Origin: Hydrogenovibrio sp. UBA650
GTDB lineage: Bacteria > Pseudomonadota > Gammaproteobacteria > Thiomicrospirales > Thiomicrospiraceae
Assembly (NCBI GenBank): GCA_002299245.1
Contig: DBOI01000110.1
Span: forward strand, 16,425-25,567
Direction: 5' to 3'
DNA: 9,143 nucleotides
The first letter of the stretch is position 1, and each line of letters begins with the position of its first letter. A model generated the notes under the pieces. That model saw nothing but the letters and a program-made list of their open reading frames with translations. It did no database searches and had not been told where the DNA came from. The position numbers and the translations under genes were made by a program. This document shows, in pieces, positions 1 to 6,262 of the stretch.

Positions 1-414
1 GCCTTGATTAGGGTTGTTTGGATCAGTCTGCTGTTGATTTGAGTCTGATGGCGTTTCAGGTTGGTTAGATGCATTACCTGAAGAGCTGGCAGAATCTGAT
101 TCAAAACTTTCAATAACCCTCTTCTCGGTTGCTTCAGAGACAGGGATATGAGGTTCGCCAAGCTCATTTAAAGCGGCTGCAGCTTTTTCGTGTGCTGGAG
201 CAGAGAACTCTTTACCATCGGTTACCTCATTAATTGAAGCGGTGTCAGAGATAGTGTGTTCTAAAGGCTTTGTGTTTTGAGGCTTAGAATGATTGGTTTC
301 TGCGCTGGGATTATTTGATTGGTTAGCTTGATTCTGGCGACTGCGACTTAAAAAATATAGGCCAGCAATGACAACAACAGCAAAAATCAACAATACTTGT
401 TGTAATTCATTCAT
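1..414 (-). CDS. zipA: Probable cell division protein ZipA, N-terminal part (runs off the left edge)
   Basis: The minus strand is open from an ATG at 412-414 to the window edge, giving 138 codons with no stop. The protein starts MNELQQVLLIFAVVVIAGLY, which is a short head and one membrane segment (about residues 5-22), followed by an Arg-rich SRSRQ stop-transfer signal. After that comes a long low-complexity linker rich in Gln, Asn, Ser, Pro and Glu. This is the ZipA plan: an N-out membrane anchor, a P/Q linker, and a C-terminal FtsZ-binding domain, which here would lie outside the window. ZipA tethers FtsZ to the inner membrane at the division site. A GGAG Shine-Dalgarno at 423-426 sits 8 nt before the ATG and fixes the start. 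Since the diagnostic FtsZ-binding domain is not visible, another single-pass protein with a disordered linker remains possible. No smc gene lies directly upstream, although smc often precedes zipA. Confidence 0.6.
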   Translation of the reverse strand, partial: MNELQQVLLIFAVVVIAGLYFLSRSRQNQANQSNNPSAETNHSKPQNTKPLEHTISDTASINEVTDGKEFSAPAHEKAAAALNELGEPHIPVSEATEKRVIESFESDSASSSGNASNQPETPSDSNQQQTDPNNPNQG

Positions 415-572
415 TCAGAAGACTCCAAACACTTGACTTGCAGGCCTGCGAATTTTCTATTGCAAAGCCGTTTTAACCTCGGTTTATCGCAGTAAATAAA
501 CCATAAAAAAATTACTCCAATTGTAACCGCATTCCGAGCCTTATTTCCAGCCAATTTTTCATCTAATTCGGA

Positions 573-601
573 TTGATTTAACTACGGCAAAGATGCAGAA
601 T
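573..601 (+). promoter_or_regulatory. Weak candidate sigma70 promoter for the sugar kinase-HopJ operon
   Basis: TTGATT (573-578) and CAGAAT (596-601) are separated by 17 nt and each matches the consensus at 4 of 6 positions. Transcription would start near 607, at the left edge of the dyad at 606-626. The promoter is supported only by spacing and partial matches. Confidence 0.25.
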
Positions 602-605
602 TCTG

Positions 606-626
606 TTATTGTTGTAGCGACAATAA
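606..626. promoter_or_regulatory. 21-bp dyad TTATTGT-N7-ACAATAA, candidate operator or leader hairpin
   Basis: TTATTGT (606-612) and ACAATAA (620-626) are perfect inverted repeats around a 7-nt centre. As RNA the stem can extend to 9 bp, with G614-C618 and a T613-G619 wobble closing a 3-nt loop. The dyad ends 18 nt before the kinase ATG at 645 and lies about where transcription would begin. It could be a repressor operator or a leader hairpin. It has no U-tract, so it is not an intrinsic terminator, and I do not recognise a known regulator box. Confidence 0.4.
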
Positions 627-644
627 GATAGACCTGTTTCAAGC

Positions 645-2045
645 ATGAATAGAACCAATCAGAAAACTCAAAAAAACAGCACGGTTATTCTCGGCATAGA
701 TGTTGGAACCTCGGGAATTAGAGGTTCAATTGTAAAAAAATCGCTTGATTCCAGTGATCAGATACTGGCCTCGGCAAAAATTTCAATGCCAACGCCAAGA
801 GAGTCTCTGGATAGTTTTGGCAATTCGGTAATCTCACAAGACCCGCAAATCTGGATTGATTTCCTCACAGCAATGCTTGATCGCTTAGCTCGGAAACAGC
901 CGCTTGAAAGTGTTGATTATTTGATTGTCGATGCGACCTCTTCAACCGTGCTGTTATTTGATCTTTATGGCAACCCGGTTTCACAGGCCTTGATGTACAA
1001 CGACAATCACGCTCGCTCCGAAGCAGCATTGATAGAAGATAAAATTACACAGGCTGGCGCATTTTCCGGGGCAAGCGGAGCTTCAAGCAGTTTGGCTAAA
1101 ATACTCAGTCTGGCTAAACAGACCACACATTCAGCACCACTTTATATTTGCCATCAAGTGGATTTTATTAATTACTTTCTCTGTGGTGTCATGGGCAAGA
1201 CTGATGAAAATAATGCCTTAAAACTCGGTTATGATTCTATCAACCAACGCTGGCCAAGCTGGGTGCTTACTCTACTCTCCGAACAAAACTTGTCGCCACC
1301 AAAGGTAATTGCTCCCGGTGAAATGCTTGATAAGATCTCTCCTAAGTTAGTAAAACGCTTTGGTTTTAGTGCTGATGCCAAAGTTATGGCCGGTACTACA
1401 GACAGTATCGCTGGCTTTCTTGCCTCCGGGGCTTGTCAAACCGGTGATGCTGTCAGCTCACTGGGCTCTACCCTGGCAATTAAATGGCTGAGTAACAAGC
1501 CGGTGTTCGATAGCTCACTGGGACTCTATAGCCATAAGTTAGCAGATCAATGGCTGGTTGGGGGGGCATCAAACAGTGGCGGGAAAGTGCTGTTGCAACA
1601 CTACTCAATCGAACAGCTCACCAAGCTCGATATGGTTATGTATAAAGATGAGCTAAAGTCGATTTTGCAAGAAAATCGCAGTTACTATCCCCTACCTGCT
1701 GTTGGTGAACGTTTTCCAGTAGCAGATCCTGATAAGCGTCCTGAGCTACCTGAAAAAACCAGCTGTAATGCCTCGGATATTGAGGATAGCTCTGATTGCC
1801 TACTCCAACATATTAACTATTTCAGAAGATTAACTCTGGGATTGACCCAGGTTGAAGTCAGTGCTTACCAAAAACTTCAGCAGATTGCTGGTCAGTCAGT
1901 TAATCGAATTTTTTCAGTTGGCGGAGGTCTGCAAAACAAGACCTGGATGCAGTTTAGACATGAACTGCTTCCTGCACCACTAATCAGCGCTGAAAACTTG
2001 GATGCCGCATACGGTGTTACAAAACTAATCAAATTAAACCAATAA
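645..2045 (+). CDS. FGGY-family sugar kinase, D-ribulokinase/xylulokinase-like
   Basis: This 466-residue cytosolic kinase of the FGGY carbohydrate kinase family has a typical length and transfers ATP phosphate to a sugar. The visible motifs are GIDVGTSG (17-24, phosphate 1, Asp19), DATSSTVLLFD (96-106), ALMYND (115-120), AGTTDS (249-254, with Asp253 at the expected catalytic base), SLGSTLAIK (272-280, phosphate 2) and VGGGLQNKTW (425-434, adenosine site). The ATSST/LMYND pattern resembles the plant and cyanobacterial AtXK-1/SePSK group, described as D-ribulose kinases, more than classical XylB. Ribulose 5-phosphate would be the inferred product, feeding the Calvin or pentose phosphate pathway. 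The substrate is not proven, and xylulose is the main alternative. The start at 645 lacks a good Shine-Dalgarno, but the conserved core begins at residue 14, so little could be missing. The HopJ-family gene follows 19 nt downstream, probably in the same operon. Confidence 0.85.
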   Translation: MNRTNQKTQKNSTVILGIDVGTSGIRGSIVKKSLDSSDQILASAKISMPTPRESLDSFGNSVISQDPQIWIDFLTAMLDRLARKQPLESVDYLIVDATSSTVLLFDLYGNPVSQALMYNDNHARSEAALIEDKITQAGAFSGASGASSSLAKILSLAKQTTHSAPLYICHQVDFINYFLCGVMGKTDENNALKLGYDSINQRWPSWVLTLLSEQNLSPPKVIAPGEMLDKISPKLVKRFGFSADAKVMAGTTDSIAGFLASGACQTGDAVSSLGSTLAIKWLSNKPVFDSSLGLYSHKLADQWLVGGASNSGGKVLLQHYSIEQLTKLDMVMYKDELKSILQENRSYYPLPAVGERFPVADPDKRPELPEKTSCNASDIEDSSDCLLQHINYFRRLTLGLTQVEVSAYQKLQQIAGQSVNRIFSVGGGLQNKTWMQFRHELLPAPLISAENLDAAYGVTKLIKLNQ

Positions 2046-2064
2046 AAATAACAAAGGATAAAAC

Positions 2065-2403
2065 ATGACAGTTGAACAGCTTATTGCCGAGCTCAACCAA
2101 GGGCCTGTCGATTTCAATCTGGTTATGCAAACCATTAATGACAACTATGAATTCACGCCAACAGAGTTTAAAAATGGTGAAACTCTAAATCAAGCGAATA
2201 CCAATAATGGTTCTTGCAAGATATTTGCTTTTGGCGATAGCAACAAACTTTCACAGCAAGCGACATTGAATGCTTTTGGAGATTTTTATACTGTCGATGT
2301 TATGCAGAACCCTGACAATGATGACCATCAGAATATTCGCAACTTTATGAAATATGGTTGGGATGGAATTGAGTTTGAAGCTCAGGCTCTAACAGCGAAG
2401 TAA
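2065..2403 (+). CDS. HopJ-family (type III effector HopJ-like) protein, function unknown
   Basis: This small soluble protein of 112 residues matches the HopJ family across its whole length. It has FTPTEFKNGE (30-39), the GSCKIFAF block (49-56), TLNAFGDFY (67-75) and the C-terminal DHQNIRNFMKYGWDGI stretch (87-102). The family is named after a Pseudomonas syringae effector, but it is widespread as a single chromosomal gene in free-living marine gammaproteobacteria. The name is therefore not evidence of a secretion system, and no secretion genes are seen here. There is no signal peptide or membrane segment. AAAGGA (2053-2058) lies 6 nt before the ATG as a clear ribosome binding site. The gene sits 19 nt after the sugar kinase and ahead of a strong terminator, so the two are probably co-transcribed. 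Family membership is clear; the biochemical role is not known. Confidence 0.9.
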   Translation: MTVEQLIAELNQGPVDFNLVMQTINDNYEFTPTEFKNGETLNQANTNNGSCKIFAFGDSNKLSQQATLNAFGDFYTVDVMQNPDNDDHQNIRNFMKYGWDGIEFEAQALTAK

Positions 2404-2434
2404 CCGCGAGACAGAGCACTTGAAAACAGCAAAT

Positions 2435-2463
2435 AAAAAAGCCTGGATTTACCAGGCTTTTTT
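2435..2463. terminator. Bidirectional intrinsic terminator between the HopJ and cbbY genes
   Basis: A perfect stem GCCTGG (2441-2446)/CCAGGC (2452-2457) with loop ATTTA is flanked by six A on the left and six T on the right, which can extend the pairing to 12 bp. It gives a U-tract on both strands and lies between convergent stop codons at 2403 and 2489, so it can end transcription from both sides. Confidence 0.93.
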
Positions 2464-2488
2464 GCAGCCAAGTTTTTGAAATGGCTTT

Positions 2489-3250
2489 TTAAGCAGCGTG
2501 GACTTTATGCACCAGTTCCAAATTTAAGAAGCTGTGTCCATCTACGTTACCAGACAGAACTTTAAAGCCGTTCGACTCATCCCCCATCTGATCGAGAACA
2601 AGGTCCGCAGCACTAAAGTCATCATCTTTAGTATATTCATTGATAGTGATAATGGTCTTTACATTAGCAGCGGCCGAAGACTTAATGCCATTGGATGAAT
2701 CTTCAAATGCAATCGCCTCTTCAGGTTTTAAATCCATCTGCTCCAGAGCCCAGTCATAAATATCGGGAGCTGGTTTTTTGGCAGGCACAATATCACCCGC
2801 AGCAATTACTTCAAACCAACTCTCTGAATCAGATCCAAGTGTGTTTTCTAACAGAGCAGTCACATTTTGCGGAGTTGTGGTCGTTACCACCGCCATGCGC
2901 ATATTGGCTTGACGAGCTTCATTAATAAGGTTTTCAACTCCCGGGCGCAGCGGAATTTTGCCCTCGGCCATCAGCTGTGTGTAAAACCTGGTCTTGGCAG
3001 CGTGTAGGCCTTTAACAAACTCATCTAGATTGTCCGGCTTATTGAAGCTGGTGTTAAATTCATTTAAATAGAATTTGATACGCTCTTTACCACCTGTCAC
3101 TTCAAGTAACTTGCCATAAAGCGCTTCATCCCAATTCCAGTCTAGTCCAGCTTCTTCAAAAGCCATATTAAACGCAGGGCGATGTCCATCGCGTTCGGTA
3201 TCTGCCAGAGTGCCGTCAACATCAAATAGTAAAGCCTGTAATGTAGCCAT
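2489..3250 (-). CDS. cbbY: CbbY-type HAD phosphatase, probable xylulose-1,5-bisphosphate phosphatase
   Basis: This 253-residue enzyme belongs to the haloacid dehalogenase superfamily, CbbY group. The motifs, in order, are LLFDVDGTLADTE (7-19, nucleophile Asp10 and acid/base Asp12), a cap domain with the CbbY-specific VTGGKERI (51-58), VVTTTT (121-126, motif II), AKKPAPDIY (157-165, motif III Lys) and AFEDSSNG (181-188, Mg2+-binding acidic residues). Studied CbbY proteins dephosphorylate xylulose-1,5-bisphosphate, a misfire product that inhibits Rubisco, to xylulose 5-phosphate. That makes this gene a hint of Calvin-cycle autotrophy, although no Rubisco gene is in view and the substrate is inferred. 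Other HAD sugar-phosphate phosphatases are the alternative. GGGGA (3257-3261) stands 6 nt before the ATG. The gene is monocistronic here, with a promoter at 3294-3322 and the shared terminator at its 3' end. It converges on the pentulose-kinase operon. Confidence 0.88.
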   Translation of the reverse strand: MATLQALLFDVDGTLADTERDGHRPAFNMAFEEAGLDWNWDEALYGKLLEVTGGKERIKFYLNEFNTSFNKPDNLDEFVKGLHAAKTRFYTQLMAEGKIPLRPGVENLINEARQANMRMAVVTTTTPQNVTALLENTLGSDSESWFEVIAAGDIVPAKKPAPDIYDWALEQMDLKPEEAIAFEDSSNGIKSSAAANVKTIITINEYTKDDDFSAADLVLDQMGDESNGFKVLSGNVDGHSFLNLELVHKVHAA

Positions 3251-3293
3251 GTTCGTTCCCCATTATTTATTTTAGGTTTTTATTTTGGAGGGG

Positions 3294-3322
3294 ATTTTGC
3301 TAGATTAACAGCCTGATTTCAA
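3294..3322 (-). promoter_or_regulatory. Candidate sigma70 promoter for cbbY
   Basis: On the minus strand, TTGAAA (3317-3322, 5 of 6 matches to the -35) and CAAAAT (3294-3299, 4 of 6 to the -10) are separated by exactly 17 nt. The start would lie near 3287, giving a leader of about 37 nt that carries the GGGGA ribosome binding site. Confidence 0.45.
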
Positions 3323-3349
3323 GTTAAAAATTAATAAGATAGGATAATG

Positions 3350-3416
3350 TTGCTAACACGCGACACGATCAGTGAAAGCTAATTTTTACTTGTTTTTTCT
3401 TGTTGTGAGTTAGCAA
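3350..3416. repeat. Inverted repeat TTGCTAAC / GTTAGCAA flanking the dksA upstream region
   Basis: TTGCTAAC (3350-3357) and its exact reverse complement GTTAGCAA (3409-3416) are 51 nt apart. The right copy abuts the extended -10 at 3421-3429 and lies between its -35 and -10. This could be a pair of regulator half-sites, but 8-bp arms this far apart can also occur by chance. Confidence 0.25.
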
Positions 3417-3429
3417 AACATGGTATAAA
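3400..3429 (+). promoter_or_regulatory. Candidate extended -10 promoter (P1) for dksA
   Basis: TGGTATAAA (3421-3429) is an extended -10 element (TGn plus TATAAA, 5 of 6). A weak -35, TTGTTG (3400-3405), lies 18 nt upstream. Transcription would begin near 3436, leaving a leader of about 60 nt before the start codon at 3497. Confidence 0.5.
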
Positions 3430-3448
3430 ACTCAGTTAAGAAATGCGC

Positions 3449-3457
3449 TGCTATAAA
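3449..3457 (+). promoter_or_regulatory. Possible second extended -10 (P2) for dksA
   Basis: TGCTATAAA (3449-3457) repeats the extended -10 pattern 28 bp downstream of P1 but has no recognisable -35. If used, it would start transcription downstream of the in-frame ATG at 3443, which argues for the later start at 3497. Confidence 0.28.
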
Positions 3458-3496
3458 AACAGACAACTTGTAGTGCAGTTTTCAGGAGAGATAATT

Positions 3497-3925
3497 ATGG
3501 AAAACCAAACAGATTTTATTGAAAATTACCCGGCGTACAAGCCAAAAAAGGGCGAAGAGTATATGAGCTCTGGTATGTTGGAACACTTTAAATCTAAGCT
3601 TTTAGCATGGAAGCAGCAGCTTCTTGAAGAAGCTAACAGTACGGTTTCTCACCTTCAGACTGATTCAGACACGCCAGCAGATCCAAATGATCGTGCATCT
3701 CAGGAAGAGGAATTTGCTCTTGAACTGCGTACCCGTGATCGTGAGCGCAAGTTGATTTCTAAAATTGACAAGTCGCTACGTGATATTGAAAGCGGTGAAT
3801 ACGGCTATTGCAAAATGAGTGGTGAAGAAATTGGTTTGCCACGAATGGAAGCTCGCCCTACTGCGACGCTTACTGTTGAAATGAAACGTAAGCAAGAGAT
3901 TCGCGAAAAGCAAGGCGTGGCATAA
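3497..3925 (+). CDS. dksA: RNA polymerase-binding transcription factor DksA with a degenerate zinc site
   Basis: This 142-residue DksA homologue binds in the RNA polymerase secondary channel and works with ppGpp to retune rRNA and biosynthetic promoters. It aligns with E. coli DksA from the KKGEEYMS region (17-24) through the coiled coil to EIREKQ (134-139). The tip motif ADPNDRA (61-67) keeps both aspartates (Asp62, Asp65) and the alanine needed for activity, and RTRDRERK (78-85) is well kept. The zinc finger is not: E. coli CxxC...CxxC becomes Cys105, Ser108, Thr126, Met129, so three of four ligands are lost while the surrounding GYC, EEIGLPRMEARPTA is intact. The start at 3497 is chosen because AGGAGA (3484-3489) sits 7 nt upstream; an earlier in-frame ATG at 3443 has no such site and overlaps a likely promoter. 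It may be the main DksA of the cell or a zinc-independent paralogue; the near full length favours the former. Confidence 0.9.
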   Translation: MENQTDFIENYPAYKPKKGEEYMSSGMLEHFKSKLLAWKQQLLEEANSTVSHLQTDSDTPADPNDRASQEEEFALELRTRDRERKLISKIDKSLRDIESGEYGYCKMSGEEIGLPRMEARPTATLTVEMKRKQEIREKQGVA

Positions 3926-3941
3926 GCTTTTCCTCTTTTTA

Positions 3942-3966
3942 TGCCGATGCACTTTCTGCATCGGCA
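3942..3966 (+). terminator. Strong hairpin after dksA, weak U-tract (partial terminator or processing site)
   Basis: TGCCGATGCA (3942-3951) and TGCATCGGCA (3957-3966) form a perfect 10-bp stem with a CTTTC loop, 16 nt after the dksA stop. The following bases are ATTCTC, not a run of T, so termination may be incomplete. The next gene begins only 29 nt later with no evident promoter between, which also suggests read-through. Confidence 0.6.
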
Positions 3967-3995
3967 ATTCTCAAGACCATCTATGAGTTTTCACC

Positions 3996-5588
3996 TTGAA
4001 TACTGAGCAACTCGTTGAACAGCTTCACAACCCCAATGTTTATCCGCATCCTGTCGATGCAATCAGCACTATTGAAACCCATATCTCTGTTGTATTTCTC
4101 ACTGGCGACTACGCATACAAATTAAAGAAACCGGTTGACTTTGGTTTTCTTGACTTCACCAGTTTAAGTCAGCGTAAAAAATACTGCCAACTTGAATTAG
4201 AGTTAAATCAAAGAACCGCGCCCCTGCTTTATCTTGATGTGATTGCGGTCTGTCTTGATCCAGAGACAGGCCTGTTAAATTTGCAAGCCGACATTAATTC
4301 CGATTTGGCGATTGACTACCTTGTCAAAATGCGCCAGTTTGACCCCGCCGCACTGTTATCCAACTATCTAGTAGAGAACTCAATCAGTTTTGAAATGATA
4401 GAGAAGCTGAGTGCACAAATTGCAAAATTTCATTTAAATGCAGAAAAGGTCAAACTTGACAGTGAGCTTGGTCAACCGGAGGTTCAGCTTCAACCGATGC
4501 TGGATAATTTTCCAACGCTGTTTAAAACCTTTGAAGATCAAATAACGGTTTCTCAACTAAAGCAACTTGAAGCGCAAACAGATCGGCTTTTCCAACAGTT
4601 AAAGCCAATATTAATTAAGCGCAGGCAACAAGGGTTTGTAAAGGCTTGTCACGGCGATTTGCACCTTGAGAATATTGCTCTGATTGATGGGGGTCCGGTA
4701 CTGTTTGATGGCATAGAATTCAACGATAGATTTCGCTGGATTGATGTTATTAGTGACCTTTCATTTCTATTGATTGATTTAGATATCAAACAGCAAAAAT
4801 CGGCAGGCCTAAAGGTTCTATCGTTATATTTAAACCGAACTCTCGATTACAAGGCGCTGAATTTATTAAGTTTTTATCGGGTTTACCGCGCTTTAGTCAG
4901 GGCTAAAATAAACGCCTTAAGAGCCGCTCAGTTTGATGAATCCAGTGATCAAGGCAAAGCAGTGAGAAGCAAGGCCAAAAGTTACATTGACTTGGCCTGC
5001 GGTTATTTAGAGACAAATACTTCTCCCAAGTGCATCCTGTTACAAGGTGTTTCTGGAACTGGTAAAAGCTACTTTGCCAATCAGCTACTTATTGGCCTGC
5101 CAAATTTAAATGCGCTCATTATCAGCTCAGACAGAACCCGAAAAACGCTCTATGGCATCGAATCTACTCACCGTGTTCAGGAAGCTGAAAAGCGCGATCT
5201 ATACTCTGAAGATATGAATCGCCAAACCTATCAAACCATGGAAAATAATGCCGAAGCAGCTTTAAATGCCGGTTTCAATGTGATTATAGATGCGACTTTC
5301 TTGAAGCATGAACACCGGCAAAGATTCTATGCTATAGCGTCGAAAAACCAGGCTGAAAGCTATTTAATCAGCCTTGAAGCAGATAAAGAATTTACTAAGC
5401 AAGCCATCCAAAAACGCCAACAATTGAATAATAACCCTTCTGATGCTGATTCAGAGATTATGCTCAGGCAGCTAAAATATTTTGAACCTCCAATGAAACA
5501 AGAAAATGCACTGACACTTAATGCTCAGAAATTAAGAGCAGAATTTCCCGCCAAACAACTACAGAATTTTCTTAAGCTGCCGATATAG
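3996..5588 (+). CDS. Bifunctional aminoglycoside phosphotransferase-like kinase / P-loop ATPase, substrate unknown
   Basis: This 530-residue fusion has two parts. The N-terminal half is an APH/protein-kinase-fold domain: GDYAYKLKKPVDFGFLDF (37-54, Lys42-45 region), the catalytic loop CHGDLHLENI (218-227, Asp221 and Asn226) and LFDGIEF (236-242, metal-binding Asp238). The C-terminal half is a P-loop kinase-like domain with Walker A GVSGTGKS (351-358) and NVIIDATFLK (428-437, Walker B-like), resembling gluconate kinase/zeta-toxin-type phosphotransferases. This architecture is widespread in proteobacteria, usually annotated as 'AAA family ATPase' or 'aminoglycoside phosphotransferase', with no established substrate. 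Antibiotic resistance should not be inferred. The start is TTG at 3996: a stop at 3984-3986 closes the frame just upstream, there is no in-frame ATG before the conserved core, and no clear Shine-Dalgarno. A 7-codon ORF (ATG 3983 to TGA 4006) overlaps the start in another frame. Low expression or coupling is plausible. Confidence 0.85.
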   Translation: MNTEQLVEQLHNPNVYPHPVDAISTIETHISVVFLTGDYAYKLKKPVDFGFLDFTSLSQRKKYCQLELELNQRTAPLLYLDVIAVCLDPETGLLNLQADINSDLAIDYLVKMRQFDPAALLSNYLVENSISFEMIEKLSAQIAKFHLNAEKVKLDSELGQPEVQLQPMLDNFPTLFKTFEDQITVSQLKQLEAQTDRLFQQLKPILIKRRQQGFVKACHGDLHLENIALIDGGPVLFDGIEFNDRFRWIDVISDLSFLLIDLDIKQQKSAGLKVLSLYLNRTLDYKALNLLSFYRVYRALVRAKINALRAAQFDESSDQGKAVRSKAKSYIDLACGYLETNTSPKCILLQGVSGTGKSYFANQLLIGLPNLNALIISSDRTRKTLYGIESTHRVQEAEKRDLYSEDMNRQTYQTMENNAEAALNAGFNVIIDATFLKHEHRQRFYAIASKNQAESYLISLEADKEFTKQAIQKRQQLNNNPSDADSEIMLRQLKYFEPPMKQENALTLNAQKLRAEFPAKQLQNFLKLPI

Positions 5589-5619
5589 ACAATGTCAAAC
5601 AATAATATTTGTGATCGTC

Positions 5620-6213
5620 ATGGTTTTAAAACTTCAACAGCCCTTTTATTTGCTATTCAAACGCGTGTTTTTTATATTGCTGCTAATAAGCTCATTCAAT
5701 ATTCACGCCGAAGACAATGCTGAAACAAATAACCAGGTTAATCTGATTGATGCAAAGTTCCTTGGACTAAAGCTAAGTGGTGCAAATATTAACTCAGTCA
5801 GAGCTCACCTTTGGGATATAGGTGGTTTTAGTCAGGCCAGAACTACGGTTAGACAGCGTAATGTCGACAAGTTTTTTACCTGGTCAAGCATTCGCGACAG
5901 TTATCACGTTACCTTTAACTATAATCATAATGGTGAAGTTGTTAGTCTTATTCGCCTCTACCGCCCCTACTCAACACTGCAAACCAATAAACACACGCCA
6001 ATATCGACCGAAGATGTTGCTTTAGAGTTAATTAACGAGCTTGGCCAACCCACGCTAATTGAGCGTAAAGGCTGGGGTGGAACACCGTCTTATCCAAGTT
6101 ATATTTGGCAAGATGAAGCGATTAGAATTACAGTTGATCGTGAAGGTAGTGAAATGTTTGGTAATGTTTTTGTAAAATATGAATTAAAGAACAATCCACG
6201 GTATAAAAGTTAA
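5620..6213 (+). CDS. Exported protein of unknown function
   Basis: This protein of 197 residues from the ATG at 5620 has a clear N-terminal signal peptide: a basic stretch ending in Lys14-Arg15, a hydrophobic core VFFILLLISSF (16-26), and a likely cleavage after NIHA (27-30). There is no lipobox cysteine, so a soluble periplasmic or envelope location is expected. The mature part begins with LGLKLSGANINSVRAHL, which looks like a small alpha/beta repeat seen in uncharacterised proteobacterial exported proteins, and ends with a strand-rich section containing YPSYIWQDEAIRITVDR. I recognise no family or catalytic motif. A GTG at 5611 is an in-frame alternative start, adding three residues; neither start has a good Shine-Dalgarno. 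The stop of the upstream kinase/ATPase gene lies 31 nt away, so co-transcription is likely. The function is not assigned. Confidence 0.75.
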   Translation: MVLKLQQPFYLLFKRVFFILLLISSFNIHAEDNAETNNQVNLIDAKFLGLKLSGANINSVRAHLWDIGGFSQARTTVRQRNVDKFFTWSSIRDSYHVTFNYNHNGEVVSLIRLYRPYSTLQTNKHTPISTEDVALELINELGQPTLIERKGWGGTPSYPSYIWQDEAIRITVDREGSEMFGNVFVKYELKNNPRYKS

Positions 6214-6262
6214 GGTCGGTGTTAGTCTGGTTTAGTTGGGTCTAATCACCATAGGAGTCAAA

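Noticed and set aside
440..449. Perfect 10-bp palindrome GCAGGCCTGC upstream of zipA
   Set aside because: It is short and single-copy as far as I can see, with no flanking extension or known box; I cannot separate it from chance.
2065..2403. Reading the HopJ-family gene as evidence of a type III secretion system or pathogenicity island
   Set aside because: The family is common in free-living marine bacteria, and no secretion, chaperone or mobile-element genes are in the window.
2695..2925. Plus-strand ORF of 76 codons inside the cbbY region
   Set aside because: It lies antisense to the strongly motif-supported CbbY gene, has no ribosome binding site and no recognisable domain.
3443..3496. 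Longer dksA start at ATG 3443
   Set aside because: It has no Shine-Dalgarno, overlaps a likely -10 element, and the extra 18 residues do not resemble the DksA N-terminus; AGGAGA clearly serves the ATG at 3497.
3996..5588. Antibiotic resistance gene call from the aminoglycoside phosphotransferase-like domain
   Set aside because: The fold is shared with many metabolite kinases and the fused P-loop architecture is chromosomal and widespread; nothing points to resistance.
6218..6250. Imperfect hairpin GGTGTTAG / CTAATCACC before the flagellar-like gene
   Set aside because: The stem has a bulge and a 16-nt loop and no known riboswitch or regulator pattern, so chance is sufficient.
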